From Mediannikoviicoccus vaginalis (GTDB lineage: Bacteria; Bacillota; Clostridia; Tissierellales; Peptoniphilaceae): a stretch of DNA of 64,000 nucleotides. Position 1 is the stretch's first letter. Every line of letters begins with the position of its first letter. The stretch covers positions 1,674,001-1,738,000 of the forward strand of contig NZ_CAKMRI010000001.1 in assembly GCF_928097925.1 (NCBI RefSeq), in the 5' to 3' direction. The notes below the pieces were generated by a model that was not told the origin of the DNA, did not search any database, and saw only the letters and a program-made list of their open reading frames with translations. Shown here piece after piece: positions 41,636-50,333 of this stretch. The translations under genes were made by a program, and so were the position numbers.

Positions 41636-42295
41636 ATGAAGACAACTGAAATTTTATTGGAAAGAACAAAACAAATATGGGATAACTACAATGAACATCC
41701 ATTTGTAAAAGGCATAGAGGAAGGAAGTCTAGATAAAGAAAAATTCAAATTCTACATCGTTCAAGACTATCTCTACCTGGAAGAATTCGCAAAGGCCTTT
41801 GCCCTAGGAGTTGTAAAGGCAAAGAGTTTAAAGACTGCAAACCTATTTGCGAAATACATTCCTGTAATGAATGGAGAGCTTGATGTTCACGATGGATTTT
41901 TAAAGGACTTTGGAGTAACGGAAGAGGAAATCAAGAATACAAAGCGTTCATTAATAAACCTGTCGTACACTTCATATATGTTAAGGGTTTCCTACGAAGG
42001 CGGAGAGGGAGAAATACTTGCTGCCATACTTTCCTGCGCATATAGTTACGAAGTTATTGCAAAGAAGATGATAGAGAGAAACCCTGACTGTGTGAATCAT
42101 CCTTTCTATGGGCACTGGATAAAGGGATATGCCAGCGAAGAATATGGCAGGGATAATGTGGTGCTACTTGAAACGCTGGACGAAATTACAAAAGATTATA
42201 CGGAAGAAGAAATAGAACACTTAGTCGAAATATTTGAAGCATGTTCAAGATATGAAATGGAATTTTGGGAAATGTCTTGGAATATGAGTTTGTAA
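41636..42295 (+). CDS. tenA: Thiaminase II / TenA-type salvage enzyme
   Basis: This 219-residue all-helical protein hydrolyses aminopyrimidine breakdown products of thiamine to recover HMP. The family pattern HPFVKGIEEGSLDKEKFKFYIVQDYLYL opens the protein. The catalytic Cys lies in AAILSCAYSYEVIAKKM (about residues 131-147), and YASEEYG follows. AAAGGAGG precedes the ATG. With thiM and thiD but no thiC or thiG here, the operon is built for salvage rather than new synthesis. Confidence 0.94.
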   Translation: MKTTEILLERTKQIWDNYNEHPFVKGIEEGSLDKEKFKFYIVQDYLYLEEFAKAFALGVVKAKSLKTANLFAKYIPVMNGELDVHDGFLKDFGVTEEEIKNTKRSLINLSYTSYMLRVSYEGGEGEILAAILSCAYSYEVIAKKMIERNPDCVNHPFYGHWIKGYASEEYGRDNVVLLETLDEITKDYTEEEIEHLVEIFEACSRYEMEFWEMSWNMSL

Positions 42296-42301
42296 AAAAA
42301 A

Positions 42302-42327
42302 TAAGCTATTGGGCGACCAATAGCTTA
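42302..42327. terminator. Bidirectional terminator between tenA and the convergent membrane gene
   Basis: TAAGCTATTGG and CCAATAGCTTA form a perfect 11-bp stem with a GCGA loop. The minus-strand side is followed by a strong T-run; the plus side is T-rich. Confidence 0.9.
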
Positions 42328-42330
42328 ACT

Positions 42331-42678
42331 TTATTTATGAAGTTTTTCTCCTGGAATAAGTGCATCAACACCACCAAAGATGATACCACCTATAAGTGCA
42401 CCAAGTATTGATACAGTAAAACCAGAAATAAGTTTACCAGTAATAAAAAGTATAAGTGCAGTTACTAAAAATCCAGAACAGCCCTTAGCACTTCTTGAAA
42501 GTCCAAAGGCGGAGTCTAAAATTTGTTGAACCACTGCAATAGCAATTGCAATAAGTGCAAGGGTTTTAAAACCTCCAGCATACTTCATTCCTGGAACGAA
42601 AAATGCAGTAACGGCTACAACGACCATTGATACTACAAGTCTTAATAATAAATCAATAATTAAATTTCTCTCTTTCAT
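42331..42678 (-). CDS. Four-helix membrane protein (phage holin family 4 / DUF360-like)
   Basis: This 115-residue protein is nearly all hydrophobic, with helices at about residues 8-28, 35-54, 65-83 and 86-107. The GGFKTLALIAIAIAVVQQIL and LGALIGGIIFGGVDALI segments resemble the small membrane family annotated as phage holin family 4, which is usually chromosomal and not phage-borne. AAAGGAG precedes the ATG. Its role is unknown. Confidence 0.75.
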   Translation of the reverse strand: MKERNLIIDLLLRLVVSMVVVAVTAFFVPGMKYAGGFKTLALIAIAIAVVQQILDSAFGLSRSAKGCSGFLVTALILFITGKLISGFTVSILGALIGGIIFGGVDALIPGEKLHK

Positions 42679-42818
42679 AATTTTCTCCTTTCAAATCTTT
42701 ATATTAATTATACCCACATAACAATTAATTAAAACAATTGGATATTAGATAAAATAAAAATTTTTTGCAATGGAACTTTGATGGTAAAATAGAACCAAGA
42801 AAGAAAATAGGAGGAAGT

Positions 42819-43505
42819 ATGAAAAAGAAATTTAAAATAATGATAGGACTAGGTCTTGCCCTGGGAGTTCTATTATTAATTTTACAAAATGTTTTAAAGA
42901 TAGATCCATCTACATTTATGGACTACTACTTGAAATTTGGTGTAGCACTAATTTTACTTATATTAATTGTAAACACTGTTTATTTTGTAATTATGTCCGC
43001 TAAGATAAAGAAAAAACTTGTGCTTTTCCATGAAGGTAAGTACGGTGAATTTAATAGTGCGATGGAAGAGATACTTAAAAAAGCAAAGGGCGAAAACTTA
43101 AAAAACATAATAAGGATTAACCTTTCAGCAGGATATATAGAAGATAAAGAGTATGAAAAGGCAAAAGAGACTCTGGAAAATATACATCCTTTAAAACTTA
43201 GGGACGAAAGAGTTAGACTTGTGTACTATATAAATTTATGCGTGTGCAATTTTAAATTGGATAACTACGAAAAATTCAAAGAACTGTATGGGGCAAATAA
43301 AAATTTATTTAAGAATTATAAAGATGAAGAAGGCTACAGCGAGTCGCTGGCGCAATTAGAAATAACCCACTATATAGTAGAAGAAGAACTTGACAAAGCA
43401 AGAGAGCTTCTAGAAGTGACGAGAGAAAAATACAAAGACACTAAATATAAAGATGATTATAATGAGCTGGAGAAGTTGATTAATGAGAATAGAAGTGAGA
43501 AATAA
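42819..43505 (+). CDS. Membrane-anchored TPR-like protein
   Basis: The protein has 228 residues from the ATG at 42819 (GGAGGA upstream); a longer frame from 42765 lacks a site. Two hydrophobic helices lie at about residues 8-25 and 38-58. The rest is helical with TPR-like spacing (INLSAGYIEDKEYEKAKETLENIHP ... LEITHYIVEEELDKARELLEVTREK), suggesting a cytosolic scaffold. The last codons, NRSEK and stop, are formed by the purine-rich repeat AGAAGTGAGAAATAAGAAG, so the original C-terminus may have been changed. No specific function can be assigned. Confidence 0.7.
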   Translation: MKKKFKIMIGLGLALGVLLLILQNVLKIDPSTFMDYYLKFGVALILLILIVNTVYFVIMSAKIKKKLVLFHEGKYGEFNSAMEEILKKAKGENLKNIIRINLSAGYIEDKEYEKAKETLENIHPLKLRDERVRLVYYINLCVCNFKLDNYEKFKELYGANKNLFKNYKDEEGYSESLAQLEITHYIVEEELDKARELLEVTREKYKDTKYKDDYNELEKLINENRSEK

Positions 43506-43839
43506 GAAGTGAGAAGTTAGAGAAGAGGAAACAAAAAGCATAGCTTTTTGAGGTCGCCTTCTGACACTTTTCTTTGAAAAGTGAAACGAGATCGACATTT
43601 AACCTACAACGAAGACTTCGTCTTCTGTTAGGTCAAGAATCCTTCGACTCACTACGCTCGCTCAGGATTACAAGTATGCTATGGTTTCGTTGTAATATAG
43701 CGATTTTATCTCCTGGATGTCATTCTGAGCGGAAAAATTCCGTAGGAATTTTGGAGTCGAAGAATCTCTTAAGAGAGGTTAGAGGTTGGAGAAAATGTAC
43801 GCATTTGACTGAAGAGAAGAGAGAGGTGGGAAGTAAGAA
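43506..43839. repeat. Mosaic intergenic repeats (purine tracts, families D and B)
   Basis: There is no gene. Purine tracts lie at both ends (about 43490-43530 and 43820-43865). Family D at about 43552-43670 has CACTTTT/AAAAGTG and the long hairpin around GAAGACTTCGTCTTC. An intact family B unit lies at 43719-43769 (CATTCTGAGCGG, AAAATTCC/GGAATTTT arms, GTCGAAGAATCTC). Confidence 0.8.
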
Positions 43840-44484
43840 GTGAGAAGTTGGAAGTTTGAGAAGAGAAAAATCAATAAGGAAATATCGAAAAAACAAAAAA
43901 TAATAAACACATTAGAAATAGTTCTATTAGGAATAGTTTTAGGAATTTTTTCAAAGTACATTGAAGTGTTGCCAATAAATGAATTTCCGAAATTTTTTGA
44001 AACATTAGACATACCAAACTTTTTATCAGATTTTCCTTTTTGGATTTGCATTGCCATATTTATTTCGGTATTTAGTACTTCGCCAAAAAGAGCATCTGTA
44101 AATGTATTTTTGTTTTTTTGCGCCATGATTATAGGGTATTATTTTTGCTATGCATATTATGGATACAACTTACCAAGATCATATATATTAATATGGACGG
44201 CGTTTACATTTCTTTCACCTATTCTTGCATATATAACATGGTATACAAAAGGAGAAGATAAAATATCACTAATAGTTTCAGTATTAATTATTACGGTTAT
44301 GTTTATTGCTAGCTTTGCAATGGGAGCTTTTTATATTGATATTAAATCCCCACTTCATACCATAACATTTGTTTTAACATTAATAGCTTTATGGAGAAAG
44401 AAAATTTTAGAAAATGTAATGATGATAGGACTAGGAGTTGCCATAGGATATTCTGCAATTTTAATAATAAAATATCTATTTTGA
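43840..44484 (+). CDS. Polytopic membrane protein of unknown function
   Basis: This frame of up to 214 residues begins at a GTG inside the purine-rich repeat; later starts in the first 25 codons are possible. About six hydrophobic helices run from residue 25 to the end (IVLLGIVLGIF, FWICIAIFISVF, VFLFFCAMIIGYYFCY, LIWTAFTFLSPILAYI, LIVSVLIITVMFIASFAM, FVLTLIALW). I do not recognise a family with confidence. It is followed by two terminators and lies alone between a repeat block and the AmaP cluster. Confidence 0.65.
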   Translation: MRSWKFEKRKINKEISKKQKIINTLEIVLLGIVLGIFSKYIEVLPINEFPKFFETLDIPNFLSDFPFWICIAIFISVFSTSPKRASVNVFLFFCAMIIGYYFCYAYYGYNLPRSYILIWTAFTFLSPILAYITWYTKGEDKISLIVSVLIITVMFIASFAMGAFYIDIKSPLHTITFVLTLIALWRKKILENVMMIGLGVAIGYSAILIIKYLF

Positions 44485-44877
44485 GCTTGAATAAAATTTA
44501 ATTACTAATATGGAGAAATTCTTAGCTTTAGGATTTTCTCTTTTTTTAATGAAAGTTATTGTGAAGTTCAATTAATTTGAATTTGTTTTGTTAAAAATTA
44601 GAATGAGTAAAGAAATGCAATTCGCATTTCTTTTTTTTAATATATTGTTTGAAAATTTAATCCATCGGGTAAATTTATTTTGAGTCGAAATGAAAGGACT
44701 TTACTTCTCTAGATAAAACAAAAGTAAATTTAAAAATAAATTATTTATAAAGATATAAAAGTATAACAAAAGAGAGTTATCAAAACAAGATAAATTATAA
44801 AACTTCAAAAAATATGTTTAGAATTTATTTTGTGGGATATATATAGACTAGATAGTTGAAAAACATGGAGGTGTTGA
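44485..44877. other. Gap with two intrinsic terminators before amaP
   Basis: There is no gene. Terminator 1 at about 44512-44548 is a GAGAAA/TTTCTC hairpin with seven T. Terminator 2 at about 44609-44638 has AAGAAATGC/GCATTTCTT arms with a 5-nt loop and eight T. The rest is AT-rich and must hold the promoter of the amaP operon. Confidence 0.75.
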
Positions 44878-45423
44878 ATGAGAAAGTGGAAGAAATGGTT
44901 TAATGCGATATTGTCAATTATATTACTTTTAACCTTATTCACAACCTACTTTATTATTTTTGATTATGGAAAAGTTACAACCTACTTATTGAATATAAGT
45001 ACTAAAAATTGGTTTTTCTACTTTTTAACAACCATAACCATAATAAGTGGATTGATTGGACTGTTTATGCTACTAAAAGCGATAATTAGTCCAACACTTA
45101 AAAATTATATTGTAGACAAGGACGAGACGGGACAGATTTTAATAACGCAAAATGCTTTAACTTCAAATGTAGAAAGTACTCTTGAAAATTTTAGACAAGT
45201 AAAGAACTCGGAAGTAAATGTTTTGGTTAATGAATCAAAATCTAATGAAATAACTGCGGACATCTTATGTGGTGTCTATGCAGGAGAGGACTTAGCGACA
45301 CTTGGAGCGGCAATACAAAGATCTGTGAAAGATGAGCTTGAAAAATTTTCTGGCTATCCTGTAGAAGCGGTGAAAGTAGAGTTTTATAATATAAAATCAG
45401 AAACTGGTAAAAGAGTTGTATAG
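44878..45423 (+). CDS. amaP: AmaP-type membrane anchor of Asp23 (alkaline shock cluster)
   Basis: The protein has 181 residues. Two N-terminal helices (about residues 8-30 and 44-68) precede a cytosolic part that resembles a degenerate Asp23 domain (ITQNALTSNVESTLENFRQVKNSEVNVLVNESKSNEITADILCGVY). AmaP tethers Asp23 to the membrane in Gram-positive bacteria. The order amaP, DUF2273, asp23 is the family's usual one. GGAGGTG precedes the ATG. Confidence 0.88.
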   Translation: MRKWKKWFNAILSIILLLTLFTTYFIIFDYGKVTTYLLNISTKNWFFYFLTTITIISGLIGLFMLLKAIISPTLKNYIVDKDETGQILITQNALTSNVESTLENFRQVKNSEVNVLVNESKSNEITADILCGVYAGEDLATLGAAIQRSVKDELEKFSGYPVEAVKVEFYNIKSETGKRVV

Positions 45424-45431
45424 GAGGACAT

Positions 45432-45737
45432 ATGGATAATAGATTTAATAATTACCCTGAAAACTTTAACAATCCTCCACAAAACTCGGAATTAAATAAA
45501 AAAGAAACTGTATTTTCTGAACCGGAAAAGAGGATTAAAAATTTTTTAAAGTTTCATTGGTATGAATTTAAATGTGCATTAGCGGGGTTAATCATTGCAA
45601 TACTTTTTTTGACCCTAGGATTTTGGAGAACTATATTAACACTATTACTTGTGACTATAGGCAAAGCCATAGGACAAGTAAAAGATAACAACCCAAGAAT
45701 ATTGTTCTTTTTAAGAAGGATATTTAACAAATATTAA
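45432..45737 (+). CDS. DUF2273 membrane protein
   Basis: The protein has 101 residues. An Asn/Pro-rich start is followed by two hydrophobic helices (WYEFKCALAGLIIAILFLTLGFW and TILTLLLVTIGKAIGQ), the DUF2273 pattern found only in Asp23/AmaP clusters. AGGAGG precedes the ATG. It lies 8 bp after amaP and probably helps place Asp23 at the envelope. The Asn-rich first 20 residues are an unusual extension. Confidence 0.85.
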   Translation: MDNRFNNYPENFNNPPQNSELNKKETVFSEPEKRIKNFLKFHWYEFKCALAGLIIAILFLTLGFWRTILTLLLVTIGKAIGQVKDNNPRILFFLRRIFNKY

Positions 45738-45764
45738 AATATAAAATATAAAGGAGATGTAATT

Positions 45765-46307
45765 ATGGCAAGTCAAGAAAAATATAATGAAATAGCAGGA
45801 GTAAACAAAAAGGCAGAAGAAAAGAGAGAAGCAAAGCAAAATAGAGAAGAATTTGTTGAAAATCTTAAAGATGATGTTAAAGATTTAGGTGAAAAAGAAG
45901 AACCAAAACATGAATCAAAATTAACTTTTGATGATTCAGTAGTTGAAAAGATTGCAGCTATAGCATGTAACGAAGTACCAGGTGTACTTGACATGAAGGG
46001 TGGATTCTTCTCAGGAATTTCAGAACAATTTGGTGGATATAATCTAACAAAAGGTATTAGCGCAGAAGTTGGCGAAAAAGAAGCGGCAATTGATGCATCA
46101 ATCATATTAGAATATGGTCATTCAGCACCAAAGGTATTTGAAGAACTAAAGAGAAATATCAGCCAATCTGTTGGTCAAATGACTGGCCTTAAAGTTGTAG
46201 AAGTTAATGTAAGAGTTGATGATGTAATGACAAGAAAAGAATATGCTCTTAAAAATAAAAAAGAACAAGAATCAAATAACTACAACCAAGGTTCAAATTT
46301 AAGATAA
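45765..46307 (+). CDS. Asp23/Gls24-family envelope stress protein
   Basis: The protein has 180 residues. After a charged N-terminal 50 residues the Asp23 domain is clear: LTFDDSVVEKIAAIACNEVPGVLDMKG ... EKEAAIDASIILEYGHSAPKVFEELKRNISQSVGQMTGLKVVEVNVRVDDV. It is an abundant cytosolic protein at the membrane, with a general stress role. AAAGGAGA precedes the ATG. A strong terminator follows. Confidence 0.94.
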   Translation: MASQEKYNEIAGVNKKAEEKREAKQNREEFVENLKDDVKDLGEKEEPKHESKLTFDDSVVEKIAAIACNEVPGVLDMKGGFFSGISEQFGGYNLTKGISAEVGEKEAAIDASIILEYGHSAPKVFEELKRNISQSVGQMTGLKVVEVNVRVDDVMTRKEYALKNKKEQESNNYNQGSNLR

Positions 46308-46315
46308 TAAAATTT

Positions 46316-46346
46316 ACCTCTATCCACTGGGATAGGGGTTTTTTAT
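46316..46346 (+). terminator. Terminator of the amaP-asp23 operon
   Basis: CCTCTATCC pairs with GGATAGGGG (with wobbles) around an ACTG loop and is followed by six T. Confidence 0.85.
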
Positions 46347-46408
46347 TTTAAAAAACAAAACTATCATACCATCACTGTAGCGTGGTATAATATACTTGAG
46401 GTGATAAT

Positions 46409-46972
46409 ATGAAAAGACATAGTATTTTTATTGTACTTATTGCCATGTTACTTTTTGTATCATGCCAAGGAAAAGTTAATACTCAAAAGGAAATGACCAT
46501 AATGCCATATGAATTTAGCCAGGTTGATGGTGGAATATTTAAATCATTAAACCCTGATTCTGCGGTGGTAAGTTATAAGCTAGATGACAAAATCGGAAAT
46601 ATTAAAATAGAGTTTTGGTCTGTGAAGGACTCCAAGTTAAATAAGGAAGATGTGCTTGAAATGGGCGAACTTATGAATAAAGAAGGAATCATTGCAGTAA
46701 GTATGCGTAAATCAAACCTTGATGTTTCTGTAACAGACATGAAGGGAGGATATACAAGCACATATAAAATGGAAAATCCCTACACAGAGCTTGAAGGTGG
46801 TTTTATAACTGAAGGCGCAGAGGAAGATGAAATAAAATCTTCTAAGCCCATTGCGATTTTTAAACAATATGAAAGTAATTCTACAATAACTTTTCAAGAA
46901 TTTAGTGAAGAAAGTGTCGTAAAGCAAGTTAAAAATGGAAATTTTGTAGTTATTACATTTGAAAACAAATAA
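46409..46972 (+). CDS. Lipoprotein of unknown function
   Basis: The protein has 187 residues. The signal peptide (KRHSIFIVLIAMLLFVSC) ends in a lipobox with Cys19 lipidated. The mature part is beta-rich, with no motif I recognise. GAGGTG precedes the ATG, and a TATAAT-like box lies at about 46386-46391. It is a single gene bounded by terminators. Confidence 0.75.
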   Translation: MKRHSIFIVLIAMLLFVSCQGKVNTQKEMTIMPYEFSQVDGGIFKSLNPDSAVVSYKLDDKIGNIKIEFWSVKDSKLNKEDVLEMGELMNKEGIIAVSMRKSNLDVSVTDMKGGYTSTYKMENPYTELEGGFITEGAEEDEIKSSKPIAIFKQYESNSTITFQEFSEESVVKQVKNGNFVVITFENK

Positions 46973-46973
46973 A

Positions 46974-46998
46974 GGCAGCCATGGAGGCTGTCTTTTGC
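46974..46998 (+). terminator. Intrinsic terminator
   Basis: GGCAGCC and GGCTGTC form a hairpin with a short loop and a T-run, directly after the lipoprotein gene. Confidence 0.75.
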
Positions 46999-47044
46999 TT
47001 TATAAACGACTTCTTTTAGTTTATACTTTAATGTAGGAGGAGTT

Positions 47045-48274
47045 ATGGCGAAAATTGGAATTATTGGAGGGGGAGCCTCCGGAGTTTTTGCATCTATTCA
47101 ACTTGCAAGACTTGGTCATGAGGTTCATATATTTGAACGAAATGACAAGCTTTTAAAAAAGATTTATGCAACGGGCAATGGAAGATGCAACTTTACAAAT
47201 TCAAATATTAGTATAGAAAACTTTCATGGGCAAAATGAAAAGTTTCCCATGTCAATTATAAATAATTTTACTTACGACGACTGTGTAATGTTTTTTAATG
47301 GCCTCGGTGTAAAGGAGATTGAACTGGAGGATGGAAAGGTCTATCCAATGAGTCTTCAAGCAAAGACCATAGCCCAGGCTTTAATACAGGAGGCGGAAAA
47401 TCAAAATGTGGTTGTGCATTTAAATTCTTATATAAAGAAAATAGATTTTAAGAGAAATGTAAGAATTTTAAAGTATGATAACAGTGGATATACTTTTGAT
47501 TATTTAATCGTTGCAGCTGGGGGCAGAGCCATGGCAAAGTCTGGCTCCGATGGAAATGGTTATGGCCTTTTGGAAGACCTGGGACATAGTATCACAAAAA
47601 CTTACCCTGGCATTGTGCAGCTTAACACCAAGGAGAGTCTGTACAAGACTATTCAGGGCACGAAGGTTTTAGGTGATGTGTACCTTGTTAAGGATGGAAA
47701 GAAGATTTTAAAACAATCTTCAGATATTTTATTTACCGACTATGGAATTTCTGGGCCTGGAATATTACAGATATCGGGAAGGGCAATTGCTGATATAAAA
47801 AAGGGCGAAAGGGTTTTTGTTTCTCTCGACCTATTGTCCCATATGGAGATGGAAGAGCTTTTTAACTTCCTTATCTCGTCCATAAGTCAAAATGGTTATA
47901 AGAGCCCAAGGGATTTATTAAGCTGTATACTTCATGATAATATTTCTGATTTAATCATAAGGGATTTAAAAATATATAAAAATCATGTTAGTGAACTTAC
48001 TAATGAAGAAGTAAAATCAATTTGCCATAAGTGTAAGGACCTTCGTCTTGAAGTGACTGGATATAAGTCTGAAAAGGACGGACAAATAACTTGTGGTGGA
48101 GTGGACACTAAAGAGATTGATTCAAAGACTCTAAAATCAAAAATATATGATAAACTTTACTTAATTGGTGAAATAATTGATGTGGATGGTGACTGTGGTG
48201 GTTACAATCTGCACTGGGCTTGGGCATCGGCATTTGCATGTGCCCAGGGAATAGACGAGGTGGAAAATGTTTAA
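47045..48274 (+). CDS. HI0933/BaiN-family FAD-dependent oxidoreductase
   Basis: This 409-residue flavoprotein has the N-terminal dinucleotide fold GIIGGGASGVFASIQLARLGHEVHIFERN. KIYATGNGRCNFTN is the hallmark of the HI0933/YhiN group. The C-terminal FAD motif is KLYLIGEIIDVDGDCGGYNLHWAWASA. The group's substrate is unsettled; BaiN reduces bile-acid intermediates, but most members are uncharacterised. GGAGGAG precedes the ATG. It overlaps the next gene by 8 bp. Confidence 0.9.
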   Translation: MAKIGIIGGGASGVFASIQLARLGHEVHIFERNDKLLKKIYATGNGRCNFTNSNISIENFHGQNEKFPMSIINNFTYDDCVMFFNGLGVKEIELEDGKVYPMSLQAKTIAQALIQEAENQNVVVHLNSYIKKIDFKRNVRILKYDNSGYTFDYLIVAAGGRAMAKSGSDGNGYGLLEDLGHSITKTYPGIVQLNTKESLYKTIQGTKVLGDVYLVKDGKKILKQSSDILFTDYGISGPGILQISGRAIADIKKGERVFVSLDLLSHMEMEELFNFLISSISQNGYKSPRDLLSCILHDNISDLIIRDLKIYKNHVSELTNEEVKSICHKCKDLRLEVTGYKSEKDGQITCGGVDTKEIDSKTLKSKIYDKLYLIGEIIDVDGDCGGYNLHWAWASAFACAQGIDEVENV

Positions 48275-49559
48275 AATGACAAGAAAACTACAGGAGCTTA
48301 CGGATAGAGGAGAAGAATTAAAGATTGCTCTTGTAGGAAGCGGCAAGATGGGTACGGGACTGGTTAATCAAATCAGTAGAATAAAGGGAATGAAGACTTC
48401 GATTATAGTAGAAGAAAAACCTGAAAAGGCAAAGCATGCCTACCTTTCTTCTGGAGTTAAAGAAGAGGATATTATCTTTACAAATAAAAAATCTCAGGCG
48501 GAGCTTGCCATGAAGAAGGGACAGTTTGTAATCACTGAGAACTATGAACTATCATATGGGCTGGACAAGATTCAAGGAGTTGTTGATGCAACTGGAAACC
48601 CTCCCTTTGGTGCAAAGCTTGCCATAGAATCAATTGACAACTATAAAAATATAATTATGTTAAATGTAGAATGTGACGCAGTGGTTGGACCAATTATATA
48701 TGAGAGAGCAAAGAAGAATAAGGTTGTGTACACAGGTTCTGCTGGAGACGAGCCAGGAGCCATAATGGAGCTTGCAAACTTTGCAGTGGGAGCGGGCTTT
48801 AAGCTACTTGCAGTGGGCAAGGGCAAGAACAATCCCCTTAACTACTATGCAACGGAAGATGACCTTAGGGAAGAGGCTTTGAAGAAGGGGCTTTATCCAA
48901 AGATGTTGACTGCCTTTGTAGATGGAACAAACACAATGATAGAGCTTACTTCAGTTGCAAATGCCCTTGGATTTACTCCAGACATTCCAGGATGTCATGG
49001 ACTAACCACGGACATAAAGAGCGTGGCAAGTCAATTTACCTTAAAGGAACAAGGTGGTATTTTAAATAGCTACCGCATTGTGGACTTTTGCTTCGGCATT
49101 GCCCCGGGAGTTTTTGCAGTGGTAACCCATGATGCAAATGAAGTGCATGACCTAATGGGATATTTGTCCATGGGTGATGGACCAAACTATGTACTCTATA
49201 GGCCATATCACTTAACAAGCCTTGAAACGCCCATTACAATTTATAATGCCATAGTTGAAAAGGATCCGACAATAGTTCCTGAAAAGGGACAGATTTCTGA
49301 TACTATTACGCTGGCGAAGAGGGACCTTAAGAAAGGACAAACCCTTGAGGGAATTGGTGGCAAGGATGTGTATGGACAAATTATTAGCCATATTGACCAG
49401 AGAAAGAAAAATTTACTACCTATTGGACTTATAACAAAGAAGACAAAGTTAAAGGTGGATGTTAAAAAGGACGAGCCGATAACATACGACATGGTTGAAC
49501 TTGAAGAAGACCAAGTGATTATAAAACTTAGAAAAAAACAGGACGAACTGGGACTATAG
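48267..49559 (+). CDS. Homoserine dehydrogenase-like NAD(P) oxidoreductase with SAF domain
   Basis: The protein has 430 residues. The N-terminal Rossmann fold has GSGKMGTGLVNQI (about residues 22-34). The central part resembles the homoserine-dehydrogenase-like group (VVDATGNPPFGAKLAIESI, TGSAGDEPGAIMELANFAVGAGF). The C-terminal region (about 345-425) is a SAF domain (DTITLAKRDLKKGQTLEGIGGKDVYG). Proteins with this architecture are common in Bacillota, usually in carbohydrate or amino-acid catabolism, but the substrate is not clear here. It sits between two redox proteins, overlapping the first and 9 bp from the second. Confidence 0.8.
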   Translation: MFKMTRKLQELTDRGEELKIALVGSGKMGTGLVNQISRIKGMKTSIIVEEKPEKAKHAYLSSGVKEEDIIFTNKKSQAELAMKKGQFVITENYELSYGLDKIQGVVDATGNPPFGAKLAIESIDNYKNIIMLNVECDAVVGPIIYERAKKNKVVYTGSAGDEPGAIMELANFAVGAGFKLLAVGKGKNNPLNYYATEDDLREEALKKGLYPKMLTAFVDGTNTMIELTSVANALGFTPDIPGCHGLTTDIKSVASQFTLKEQGGILNSYRIVDFCFGIAPGVFAVVTHDANEVHDLMGYLSMGDGPNYVLYRPYHLTSLETPITIYNAIVEKDPTIVPEKGQISDTITLAKRDLKKGQTLEGIGGKDVYGQIISHIDQRKKNLLPIGLITKKTKLKVDVKKDEPITYDMVELEEDQVIIKLRKKQDELGL

Positions 49560-49568
49560 GAGATGAAA

Positions 49569-50033
49569 ATGGAAAAATATGATAAAATTTTAGAAAATTT
49601 TGTAGATGAATTACAAAAGAGAAAATCCATAGACGACAAACTTATGTGGGTTTCAGAAATACTTTTCAGTAGCATAGAAAATGTTATATGGGCAGGATTT
49701 TATCTAATGAATAGAGACGGCGATTTAATTCTTGCACCATATGTGGGAGAGCCAGCTTGTATAAAGATACCTGTGGGAGCGGGAGTTTGTGGAACTGCTG
49801 CACTACTTATGGAAACAAAAAAGGTTTATGACGTGTCAAAGTTTCCAGGACATATTGTATGTGATGAGTCTGCAAAGTCTGAACTTGTAGTGCCTCTAAT
49901 AAAAAATGACGTGTGCTATGGTGTAATCGACATCGATTCAGATATTATAAATAACTTCACAGTTGAAGACCAAGACTTTGTGGAACAAATTAGAACGCTT
50001 CTTGTAAATTCAATAGACTTTACAGATAAATAA
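49569..50033 (+). CDS. Free methionine-(R)-sulfoxide reductase (GAF domain)
   Basis: The protein has 154 residues from the second ATG at 49569, because GGAG sits immediately against the first. The GAF fold carries the fRMsr cysteines in their usual places: VGEPACIKIPVGAGVCGTAA and FPGHIVCDESAKSELVVP, ending GVIDIDSD. It reduces free Met-R-sulfoxide with thioredoxin-type electrons and so protects the methionine pool. It is last in a three-gene redox set, followed by the ileS T-box. Confidence 0.92.
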   Translation: MEKYDKILENFVDELQKRKSIDDKLMWVSEILFSSIENVIWAGFYLMNRDGDLILAPYVGEPACIKIPVGAGVCGTAALLMETKKVYDVSKFPGHIVCDESAKSELVVPLIKNDVCYGVIDIDSDIINNFTVEDQDFVEQIRTLLVNSIDFTDK

Positions 50034-50071
50034 CTTGACAATTATATGTACTAATTATAAAATATAATGCA

Positions 50072-50260
50072 TTGAAGACTGAAGAGTACGTTCTTTCGTG
50101 GAGGCTATAGAGAGATTCGGGTTGGTGAAACGAATTGCCAAAGTGTTAGATGGATCAACTTGGAGTCGGGTATTCGATATGTAGAGTATCCCGTTAAACG
50201 CGTTAAGTTTTTGAGTGGTGAAAAAAATTCACAATTTGGGTGGTACCGCGGAAATTTCGT
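50072..50260 (+). promoter_or_regulatory. T-box leader, isoleucine-specific
   Basis: The T-box sequence TGGGTGGTACCGCGG is at 50237-50251. Stem I runs from about 50074 (GACTGAAGAGTA) to GAGTC near 50167. The specifier position just before the closing strand reads ATC (50154-50156) followed by A, an isoleucine codon, which agrees with the ileS gene behind it. Uncharged tRNA-Ile would pair with the leader and prevent termination. Confidence 0.93.
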
Positions 50261-50290
50261 CCCTAGTTTTGACTAGGGATTTTTTTTATT
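50261..50290 (+). terminator. T-box terminator
   Basis: CCCTAGT and ACTAGGG pair around TTTG and are followed by T-rich sequence. The 5' arm overlaps the region that the antiterminator would use. Confidence 0.92.
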
Positions 50291-50333
50291 TTCTAATCAA
50301 CCAAATTGTAATATAGAATGAAAGGAATAGAGA

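Noticed and set aside
42331-42678. Prophage holin indicating a prophage
   Set aside because: No other phage genes are near, and this four-helix family is commonly chromosomal.
43574-43843. 89-codon frame in the repeat block after 43505
   Set aside because: It lies wholly in family D, family B and purine-tract repeats and has no ribosome site.
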